A DNA stretch of 64,000 nt from Strigamia acuminata (lineage: Eukaryota; Arthropoda; Chilopoda; Geophilomorpha; Linotaeniidae), in NCBI GenBank assembly GCA_949358305.1, contig CASHSZ010000054.1:1-64000 (forward strand). Reading direction: 5' to 3'. Shown here piece after piece: positions 9,660-18,021 of the stretch; position 1 is the stretch's first letter; each line of letters starts with the position of its first letter. Made by a program: the position numbers and the translations under genes. The notes under the pieces were generated by a model that saw only the letters and a list, made by a program, of their open reading frames with translations, had not been told where the DNA came from and did no database searches.

Positions 9660-9745
9660 ATGGCAACGAATAAATTCGGAAATGTTGAAGTTTTTAAAAA
9701 ATGCATGCTTCCGGTGTGCAAACAATTATCAAATATGAGATATGT
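9660..9745 (+). pseudogene. Harbinger-like transposase, 5' piece (split by LTR element)
   Basis: An ATG at 9660 opens a frame of 28 codons plus two bases, cut at 9745 by the 5' LTR. The frame resumes without shift at 22765 beyond the 3' LTR (allowing for the 4-bp target duplication) and shows Harbinger/HARBI1-type N-terminal features there. See the partner entry at 22765. Confidence 0.55.
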
Positions 9746-10785
9746 TGTCACGGTCCTGACTTTAGACAGTAATAATTTTCAAAATTTTAAGCGCATTTTG
9801 CGCCTTTCCCTTAATTTTCCCCTAATTTTATTGAGAAATTGTTCTAATTCCTTTAAATTATTTTATTTTTCCCAAATCTAAATTTATTATTTTATTTTGT
9901 ATTATTTTCCTTATTTTTGATATTTATCTTTAATTTGGCCTGGTTTTAATCACCCCATCCAGACAATTCATGAGAATTCTGCAATAAGTTAATATAATCG
10001 CGCTCTAAATTTGCATATTTCACCCCTGATCGCCTGTTTTCTGCCCGGTCCCCATTGGGAATTGACTTGGCCTTTGACATGTGATCAGAGGTGACTTGTT
10101 CTGTCAAGACGTTTGGACAGAGAGAATAATTTTCGCCTTCGACTAGTCAACATCTTCTGTCTCAAACTGGAAGATTTCCAAGTGCGATTATGTTGCGTCT
10201 CAACGCATACGGTCACATTGCAGCCCGAATTCTCATGTTAGTCTAACTAACCACAACATTTATTATTTGCCCATTATTTGCGTACGAATTACTGGAAAAA
10301 AGGCGTATTCGACGGTCTCAATTCGTCAATACATTTTATGCCACGACTGTGACTTTCTCCTCAGCCTAGACATTTTGAACTCATACTCGTCTCAATTGCG
10401 TATTCATTTCATTATCGACGGTTCGACGACGTTGTCTGCGGTTTGGTACCTGTTTGCGCGTTCACCCAACGTTTGCGCGTGTTCAGGAGAAGAAACATAC
10501 TCTTCGTAAGTACGCCTAGCATATGACGACATTTTCCCTAGTGAAGAACGATATTTGGTCTTAAAATTCGAGTATCAACGTTCGCCATTTTGTACGGCGC
10601 CCGAATTGAATCCTGCACCCATAAAATACAGATTTCACGAATAGACGCTGTCTTAACCTAGCTACCACCCCCGGCAAAGTTTTAAGAGTTGCAGCGCCTG
10701 CGAACCTAAATTTTCTGGTTATTACAATCCCTGGAAATTCTTAAATTTCCGAAACCATTGTTAAAAAGTCGACTACGACGTGACA
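9746..10785 (+). repeat. 5' LTR of element 1
   Basis: 1040 bp, TG...CA ends extended to the inverted TGTCAC/GTGACA. The copy at 21721-22760 has the same length. Differences are seen only near 10090 (two bases) and 10356 (one). A consensus 5' splice site GTAAGT occurs at 10507 and could serve spliced RNAs. Confidence 0.95.
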
Positions 10786-10789
10786 ATCT

Positions 10790-10807
10790 TGGCGAGCTAG
10801 ACAGGAT
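10790..10807 (+). other. Primer binding site candidate
   Basis: TGGCGAGCTAGACAGGAT starts four bases after the 5' LTR with the TGG that pairs with a tRNA CCA end. The tRNA species was not identified. Confidence 0.6.
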
Positions 10808-10935
10808 TCAACTCGAAACGTGTTCTAAGAGAACACAAACCACCATTTTCTTCAGTGAAGACTACGCAAGTATAGGTCGTTATATTTATTTAATTAATTA
10901 CTTATTTTTGCCGGCACACATATTATTATTTCAAC

Positions 10936-12747
10936 ATGGCTTCACGCGACGCTTTGTCGCAATCCAGTGTTTCGGACGTAGAAGCCGAACAAGCGCATAC
11001 TTTGCCACTTCCAGACTCACCAACACATGAGCCGGACCAACAGCAGGAACTACTAGTACAACCAATATCCACAGACGTACCATTTTCCAATCCTTGGAGG
11101 ACATACGCTCAAATGGAAGCGGATCAACTCCAACATGAACGGGAAGCGGCTGCAGCACGGGATCAATGGGAGGAAAATAGACGCCATTTGCAGGACTCAC
11201 TCATGGAGAGAAGACAAATTGTGGACGGGATGCGAGCGGTTCGAGAAGACATTCAACGAGGACCGCCGCCTCCTTACCAACCTGCGTTTATGCAACCGGA
11301 ACCACAACAACATCGAAGGAATCCACCTGCATTGACGATGGAAGCATTGATGAGAGTATTACGAGAGGATAGAAGGGAGTTACAACACGAACTTCGCCAG
11401 GAGTTGCTCGAGTCGATGAGGCAAATTAGGCGCGAGCTGAACGACAGAGTGGAGGAATTTATCCATTCGCACAACGAGCGAACTCAGCCTGAACCACCAG
11501 CACCAGAAGCAGGTTCAGGGGCCACACGTCGTGGTCGAGAGGGCGCTCGGGGAGCCGACTTTTCTTTTGGAGATACTGGACGTGCGTCGGGACCACGACG
11601 CACTGGCTCTTATTCTCCGAGACGACGCCAACAACATTCACAACAGGGAGACACGAGATCTCAACTCTCGTTGGAGTCGGAAGATCAGCGTCAAGCCGCT
11701 CAGGTTGGAAGGTATAAACTTAAAGTTGAAAAAATTCCATACTTTGATCCGGATGAGGCTACTTTCGACACAGTGGACCTGTTCCTGGGTAAGCTATATG
11801 CGCACATGTTTACCATGGGAGCACCGGAAGGAATATATTTGAAAGTATACGTGGTTCTCGCGCTTCGAAATAGAGCGCAACGTTGGTGGATGGCTCTAAC
11901 TCCAAAACCAAACAATTGGGAGGACTTTGAATTAGTTTTCAGGCAGGTATTTTCCATTAATTCAGCTTTAGCTAATGTTAAGTTGTCTCAGCGCAAACAA
12001 AAGCCAGGGGAATCAACTATGTCGTTCCTCAGCGAGATGATTCATTATTTAAATATTGCTGGATACAAGGACAAGGGCTTGCAGTGGGAACGAGTTCAGG
12101 GCATGATGCAAACTCAAGTCGTACAATTAATGCGCTCTTGGTGCATCAGGACGATCGACGACGCAGTCAAAATGGGCAACGATGTCGATAATCGCCTTCA
12201 GTTGGATTCGTTGCGGACTTTTGAGTACAAACAGTGCGGAGTTTCGGACCAGGAGATGCCTTTACCCGCAGGAGTGGGTCCTGCCACACGTACCAGAACA
12301 GAGGAGGAGAAGTTAAATCAACAATCTACTTCGTCCAGGTCTGGTCGTTTTTCAAGATTCAACAAAGTATTTACAGCATTGCTCGAGGACATGTCGGCGT
12401 GCGCGCTTGATCCAGAAGATCCCAACAGCGAAGAATCAAATAGGGACCCGCCAAAGGAATCTGCATCAGCGGCAGCACAAAAATCTGACGTCCACGCCAT
12501 GACTGCGACTACTGCGCCAACACCTAGAACGGATACACAGCACATATGTCCCAAGGACGTTGTCATTTTTCCAGCCGCTAAAGAAGCGCCTTCAGAGCCA
12601 AAGCTCCCGAAGAATGCTATGTGGAGAAAAACACCAACGGACAAATGGTACATGTCTGACAGGCAATCCTGGAGGCCTGTGTGCCCCGTTTGTGGCAAGG
12701 AATGGAGTCGTCAGTCGGGAAACGCAAGCGGCCTGCTCAAAGCATGA
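10936..12747 (+). CDS. gag: Gag polyprotein of element 1
   Basis: 603 aa from the ATG at 10936. Residues 1-250 are Gln/Arg/Glu-rich and low in complexity, with a coiled-coil-like segment near 130-175. Residues about 258-430 form a retrotransposon-gag capsid region, with YFDPDEATFDTVDLFLGKLY and a later NRAQRWWMAL helix typical of the fold. The C-terminal part is Ser/Thr-rich and ends with CPVCGKEW, only half of a zinc site; a CCHC knuckle is missing. The last 67 bases overlap pol in the -1 frame. It would form the particle that packages the RNA. Confidence 0.85.
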   Translation: MASRDALSQSSVSDVEAEQAHTLPLPDSPTHEPDQQQELLVQPISTDVPFSNPWRTYAQMEADQLQHEREAAAARDQWEENRRHLQDSLMERRQIVDGMRAVREDIQRGPPPPYQPAFMQPEPQQHRRNPPALTMEALMRVLREDRRELQHELRQELLESMRQIRRELNDRVEEFIHSHNERTQPEPPAPEAGSGATRRGREGARGADFSFGDTGRASGPRRTGSYSPRRRQQHSQQGDTRSQLSLESEDQRQAAQVGRYKLKVEKIPYFDPDEATFDTVDLFLGKLYAHMFTMGAPEGIYLKVYVVLALRNRAQRWWMALTPKPNNWEDFELVFRQVFSINSALANVKLSQRKQKPGESTMSFLSEMIHYLNIAGYKDKGLQWERVQGMMQTQVVQLMRSWCIRTIDDAVKMGNDVDNRLQLDSLRTFEYKQCGVSDQEMPLPAGVGPATRTRTEEEKLNQQSTSSRSGRFSRFNKVFTALLEDMSACALDPEDPNSEESNRDPPKESASAAAQKSDVHAMTATTAPTPRTDTQHICPKDVVIFPAAKEAPSEPKLPKNAMWRKTPTDKWYMSDRQSWRPVCPVCGKEWSRQSGNASGLLKA

Positions 12748-15700
12748 GTCCAGAGAGTGGGTCGGATACAAACATCAAGGACTCTACTGAGAAGAAGACT
12801 GAAGAATCACCAGACGTCGATAGAAGTACAACACCGTCTACTCCGACACCAGAGGCGCCATCTGCTGTTCGAGAAGACAACAACAAATCATTAACCCCGT
12901 CTACGGACATTAAATTAACTACATTAATCAAAACAGATTCAAGTAAATCAAAAATAAAAATACCCGGTGTCGTAACACCACAACCAACAAAATTAGCGCA
13001 ACTTTCGTCTGTGAAAGCCAAGGAAACCCCCAAAAAACCAACTTCGTTGACAACGCAGAGTGAGACGTTGCAAACAAACTTCGTTCTTTTGTCGCCCGAG
13101 GAATTGCAAAAATCCGAAGAGCCAAGAATCGAAATTACGAAGACTGATCGCTTCAACAGAGAAGCACCATATATCAAAATAACATGGGCTAACGTGAGTT
13201 TTGTCGCACTTTTGGATTCAGGCGCTCAGACATGTGTAATGTCAGAGTCATTATTTAACAAACTTAAAGCCAATATGGGTTTGGAATTGCTCGAACTTCA
13301 CGAAACAGTGCGTACAGCGGCCGATGACAAGATTCCAGTTAAGGGATCTGTTAAACTGTCGGTGCGCGCACCTTTGGCCGTTATTTCTTTCATTTGCTTA
13401 ATTATACCCAAAACATCAGAGGACCTTCTGCTGGGAAGAGATTTCTGCAGAGCGGTTGGTCTGTGCACAGACTTTGAATTGTGCCAGTGGTATTTGAAGG
13501 GATCACAAGAGCGAAGACAATTCATGACTTTAGAACAAGCTAACAAGTCAGAATCTGTTCTTTTATTTCCCATCAGGAAACCCGATGATACAAAGGACAG
13601 CACTAAGGATGTGCCCAAGGTATTAATTAACAACATTAATTGTATTCTTCTAGAACATCGACCTTTGTCGCAAGAGATTTTCGAATATCCAAATGACGAT
13701 GCTCAGCACCAAATCAAGAGGATTCGGAATCGTACACGAGATCAGTGGTCATTTATATGGTCACCAAAAAGGAAGGATTCCATTAAAAAATCAAGAAGAT
13801 TCAATTCATCATTGTTTTCGACGCTTAGCCAACGCAGACGTGCAACACGACAGCGGAGACGCCTTTATGAATTGTCACCAACAATAAAACAACTTAACAC
13901 GCAGGGAAGACAGCTTTTGCGTCGTGTGGATGAAAATACGCTCATGGCCAGAGTACACAATCATTCGACGATTTCGGAGCCGCCTCTGGATGTTAACGTA
14001 CTACAATATCAACCAAGCAGTGATCCAACACAACTGGACTGGATTTACGACCAGCTGTGGTCATCATTGACGGTACCCCAAATTCGTTTATTAATTCAGA
14101 CTCTTCGACCAATTTCGAAAATATTTCGTGAGGAGGTTGGATTATGTAACAACACTCAGTTTGAAGTAAATTTAAAACCGGACTTTAGACCAATTCATGT
14201 GCCTGTAAGACCCGTTAACCCAGCAAAAAAGATGGTAATTGATGCTTATTTGGACCAAAAACTAAAACAAGGCATTATTCGTCGATCAAAAAGTGATTGT
14301 GCGGTGGCGCCTGTTGTTGTTCCAAAGAAAACTGGAGATTGGCGTACAGCTATGGATTTTAGACCGATGAATGCTCAAACTTTACCAGATGTCTACCCAC
14401 TACCCGACATCGATAATATATTTTCTTATTTAGGAGGATCAAATTGGTTTTCGATCATAGATGGACGAGAAGCTTTCCACCAGATTGGAGTGCGCCCCGG
14501 TGACGAGAGATTTCTCGCATTTATTACGCACAGAGGACTTTTCGAATATGTGAGAATGCCGTTTGGACCCATTAATGGCCCAGCAACTCTGCAGAGAGCC
14601 ATGAACAAAACTTTGTCGAAATATCTTTACAAGTTCGTGTTCGTTTATCTCGATGACGTCATAATTTTCAGCAAGACGTTCGAGGAGCATGTACAACATC
14701 TCAAAATAATTCTTCAAGCCTTGGATGAAGCGGGATTCACGATGAACGCCAACAAGACGGAGTTGTGCAGAACATCGCTCGAAGTTTTAGGACATATTGT
14801 AGAGGCTGGACACATTAAACCAAACCCAAATAAGGTGACGGCAATTCAATATTTTCCGGCGCCTACCAACATCAAAGAATTACAAAGATTCAAAGGAATG
14901 ATTGGTTATTATCAGTCATTTTTCCCAAATTATTCAAAAACATGCGAGGTGTTTCGCCCCTTACTCAAAAAAGATTCTGAGTGGAATTGGACGATTCAAC
15001 ACCAAGAAGCATTTAATTCACTCAAGAGAGGATTGGCTGAACCAACTCTACACAGAAGATTCCCAGATTGGACCAAGCCATACATACTACAAACAGACGC
15101 CAGCTATTCAGGTTTGGGCGCTGCACTCATGCAATTAAATGATCAAGGTGAACGAACACCAATCGCCTTTGCATCACGTGCATTGAATTCTGCTGAAAAG
15201 AATTACAGCGTTACTGAAATTGAGTGCTTAGCGGCGGTTTGGGCGGTCAAAAGATTTCGTGTATATCTTGAGATGATGAATTTTTATTTAGAAAGCGATC
15301 ATTTGTCGTTAAAGTGGCTTTTCCAGCAGCGAGAACCAAAAGGACGCCTGGCACGATGGGTTTTGTCCCTCAGTGAGTACAAATTTACATTTCTTTACTG
15401 TTCAGGAGCACAGAATCGTGTTGCGGACGCCTTGAGCCGTGCGCCTGTGGAGCCATCGGAGCCATTGGATGCAGACGACTCGCCTCTCGTTGACGAAACA
15501 TGCTACATCGCTTATTTTGACGACCCAAATGATTGGCCAAAATTACCAATAATCAACATTATTGGAGTTGGATTGGCTGCGGCACAACAACGAAATAACG
15601 CAGCTGTGATGACAAGAGCGCAAAGACGACAGCAGCAAATTAAACCAAAATTGGGCAGGCCAAAAGGTTCTAAAAATAAAAAGAGACCGCCACCAAATTA

Positions 15701-17489
15701 TCAGGTATTAACTCGAGCCAGAGCGCGTCAACAAACACAAGTTTCGGCGCCTCCTGGGGCTGTTGCACCATTACCACCTCTAATGTCGCCTCTGCCATCA
15801 CCAAATGTGCCGACTGCATCATTTCCAACTCCTGATGTGTTGAGCCCACCTGCAGGACCATCCGGAGCTGTGCGACCAAATTTTGACGGATATGGAGGGC
15901 CAGATTCGGATTCGTCGGACGATTCTACAACTTATCAACCGGCATGGATGGGGCGTGCAGGATTTATGCCACAGCAAGCGCGTCAAGATCGATCACAATT
16001 TCAAAGAAATGCATCAAGACGACCAATTGCTGATGAACAACAAGACGAAGAAGAAGACGAGGCCGAGCGACTCCATGAGGCGCCGCAAGACCACCAACCT
16101 TTTCGTCTAATACCAACTATTAACGAAATAATTCGTCGACAACACGAAGACACGTGGAGCGCCGAATTAATCGAATATCTTGATCAAGGACAATTGCCCA
16201 ACGACCAAGTGCAAGCAGCGCGTATCAGGTATCGTGCCGTAGATTTTGCTATGTACAAGGGAATGTTATGTCGTTATCCACCAATCGACATAAATAAAAT
16301 TCGCCGTAGAAGACAAATCTATTTGCCCCTAATGTTACGCGAACAATATTTCAAAGCTCTGCATTACCCGCCGAGCTGCGGACATTTAGGAGTTGAAAAA
16401 ACACTTCATCGACTCCGAGCCCGAGTTTATTGGCCAAAAATGAAGGAGGACGTTTTGCTTTGGATTCAAAAATGTGAACCATGTCAACGAGCTAAGCCGT
16501 TAAATCGCCTTCCATATGGACCAATGATTATGGCCAAACCACGACATTTGTTTCACACAATTTACATCGATTATTATGGTAAAAAACCCCGATCGATTGG
16601 AGGACATTGTTACGCATTAGTAATTGTGGATGCCGCCAGTCGGTGGTTGGATGTAAGATTGACCGAGACATCTGACTGGAAAACAACAATCAAACAATTG
16701 CAAGGATTTATTCAGCGATGGGCATTTCCAAAAGTTATTATAAGTGACAATGCGCCAGCTTTCCGTTCAATGGAATTCCAGGCTGCATGTCAGAGTTTTG
16801 GCGCCATCAATCGCTACACGGCTGTTTATCATCCACAGGGGAACTTAGCCGAAAGATTAAACCAAGCATTAAAAAACTGCATTTTGGCATATATTGAAGA
16901 GCATGTGCGCTGGGACGTTCACATTGGATATTTTGTGCTAGCAATCAACTCAGCCTATCAAGCTTCGCTTCAATATTCTCCTTATCAAATGGTGACGGGA
17001 CAAGAGGCGCGTTATCCAGGTGATTTCGATTCGGACACCGACGATGGACAGCCACTGCCGCCGGCACGAGCGCGAGAGACGCATGAATTGATGAGAAAAT
17101 TGCGAAATAATGCCACTGCAAATTTACAAAAAGCTCAAATTAGACATAAACGTTGGTTCGATCGAAAAAGAAGACCACACGATTTCAAACCAGGCGATTT
17201 TGTGTCTATTAAAAATCGACAATTGTCATCAGCGGACCGACAGTTTGCTGCAGGACTTCGACAGAGGACGGAAGGCGTTTACGTAATCCATAAATTAACT
17301 GGACCCAATACTGTCATTCTTATGGACAAGGATGGTCGTCGAATGCTGCCGTATAACGTCGTGGAATTGCGCCATTGGTTCAATAATGATGATGATTTAG
17401 ACCAAACGGACGCAACAATGATCGAAAAACATGTTGCTGCGTTTACATCAGAAATTGAAACCATCATCGCTTCATTTTCGATAAAATAA
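12681..17489 (+). CDS. pol: Pol polyprotein of element 1 (PR-RT-RH-IN)
   Basis: About 1600 codons in the -1 frame to gag, probably entered at 12717-12723. Residues counted from 12681: protease with LLDSGAQ (Asp 179); reverse transcriptase with YPLPDIDNIF, MPFGPINGPATLQ and YLDD (656-659); RNase H beginning TDASYSGLGAALMQ (Asp 806); an HHCC zinc site ending CEPCQRAK near 1265; integrase with Asp 1297 (YIDYYG), Asp 1356 (SDNAPAF) and Glu 1391, the normal D,D-35-E spacing; and a C-terminal GVYVIHKLTGPNTV segment like the GPY/F module. A Pro/Arg/Gln-rich linker of about 200 residues separates RNase H from the integrase. All catalytic residues are present, so the element may still be active. Confidence 0.95.
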   Translation: MPRLWQGMESSVGKRKRPAQSMSPESGSDTNIKDSTEKKTEESPDVDRSTTPSTPTPEAPSAVREDNNKSLTPSTDIKLTTLIKTDSSKSKIKIPGVVTPQPTKLAQLSSVKAKETPKKPTSLTTQSETLQTNFVLLSPEELQKSEEPRIEITKTDRFNREAPYIKITWANVSFVALLDSGAQTCVMSESLFNKLKANMGLELLELHETVRTAADDKIPVKGSVKLSVRAPLAVISFICLIIPKTSEDLLLGRDFCRAVGLCTDFELCQWYLKGSQERRQFMTLEQANKSESVLLFPIRKPDDTKDSTKDVPKVLINNINCILLEHRPLSQEIFEYPNDDAQHQIKRIRNRTRDQWSFIWSPKRKDSIKKSRRFNSSLFSTLSQRRRATRQRRRLYELSPTIKQLNTQGRQLLRRVDENTLMARVHNHSTISEPPLDVNVLQYQPSSDPTQLDWIYDQLWSSLTVPQIRLLIQTLRPISKIFREEVGLCNNTQFEVNLKPDFRPIHVPVRPVNPAKKMVIDAYLDQKLKQGIIRRSKSDCAVAPVVVPKKTGDWRTAMDFRPMNAQTLPDVYPLPDIDNIFSYLGGSNWFSIIDGREAFHQIGVRPGDERFLAFITHRGLFEYVRMPFGPINGPATLQRAMNKTLSKYLYKFVFVYLDDVIIFSKTFEEHVQHLKIILQALDEAGFTMNANKTELCRTSLEVLGHIVEAGHIKPNPNKVTAIQYFPAPTNIKELQRFKGMIGYYQSFFPNYSKTCEVFRPLLKKDSEWNWTIQHQEAFNSLKRGLAEPTLHRRFPDWTKPYILQTDASYSGLGAALMQLNDQGERTPIAFASRALNSAEKNYSVTEIECLAAVWAVKRFRVYLEMMNFYLESDHLSLKWLFQQREPKGRLARWVLSLSEYKFTFLYCSGAQNRVADALSRAPVEPSEPLDADDSPLVDETCYIAYFDDPNDWPKLPIINIIGVGLAAAQQRNNAAVMTRAQRRQQQIKPKLGRPKGSKNKKRPPPNYQVLTRARARQQTQVSAPPGAVAPLPPLMSPLPSPNVPTASFPTPDVLSPPAGPSGAVRPNFDGYGGPDSDSSDDSTTYQPAWMGRAGFMPQQARQDRSQFQRNASRRPIADEQQDEEEDEAERLHEAPQDHQPFRLIPTINEIIRRQHEDTWSAELIEYLDQGQLPNDQVQAARIRYRAVDFAMYKGMLCRYPPIDINKIRRRRQIYLPLMLREQYFKALHYPPSCGHLGVEKTLHRLRARVYWPKMKEDVLLWIQKCEPCQRAKPLNRLPYGPMIMAKPRHLFHTIYIDYYGKKPRSIGGHCYALVIVDAASRWLDVRLTETSDWKTTIKQLQGFIQRWAFPKVIISDNAPAFRSMEFQAACQSFGAINRYTAVYHPQGNLAERLNQALKNCILAYIEEHVRWDVHIGYFVLAINSAYQASLQYSPYQMVTGQEARYPGDFDSDTDDGQPLPPARARETHELMRKLRNNATANLQKAQIRHKRWFDRKRRPHDFKPGDFVSIKNRQLSSADRQFAAGLRQRTEGVYVIHKLTGPNTVILMDKDGRRMLPYNVVELRHWFNNDDDLDQTDATMIEKHVAAFTSEIETIIASFSIK
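12717..12723 (+). promoter_or_regulatory. GGGAAAC -1 ribosomal frameshift site (gag-pol)
   Basis: In the gag frame the codons read TCG GGA AAC, giving the heptamer G_GGA_AAC, a canonical X_XXY_YYZ slippery site (used, for instance, at the gag-pro junction of type D retroviruses). It lies inside the gag/pol overlap, and pol is in the -1 frame, as required. A downstream structure could not be tested. Confidence 0.75.
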
Positions 17490-18021
17490 CTTAATTTCTT
17501 TTCATTTTATAATTTTATTTCTTTCTTTACTTTACCCAACCTTCTTTCCTTCCTGTGTTTATAATTTTCCCTGCTTTAAACCAAATATTTACGGAAGATA
17601 GACGCTGAAAATAGTAAGTAAAGATTAGTTTAGGAATTTGAAATTCATCAATTTAAAATGATGATACAAAAATTTACTAAGTCCAAACTCATGCTTCTTC
17701 GAAGTGCGTGATTAAATCTCGTTCACGCGAGAGGTCCGTGTCATATTTTGTGACGAGGCGACCCCGTAGCGAGACCGCGTGTATTAAAGACATGTGAGGG
17801 CACGACTTAGTCACATTTTAATTTGCGTCTGAATAGTCGCGCCTCAAAAAACTTAACAATCACTTAAATTGGATAAATATTGTTAGAAATTGTGCGTCTA
17901 TCACCCGTAAGTACTTTCTATTTCACAACAATTCATTTTTAATTGAATATTTTTGTTAAAAATAACTTTTTCTTCGTGGAAAATTTCCATTTCTTTTAGT
18001 TTCACTTTACGATAATTTATT
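17490..18021 (+). promoter_or_regulatory. Spacer with possible intron and acceptor before ORF3
   Basis: No coding sequence. A GTAAGT at 17907 and a pyrimidine-rich TTTCTTTTAG ending at 17999 could bound a 93-base leader intron just before the ORF3 ATG at 18022. The same acceptor could also join the LTR donor at 10507 to give a subgenomic ORF3 RNA, as env is expressed in retroviruses. A further GTAAGT lies at 17612. Confidence 0.35.
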
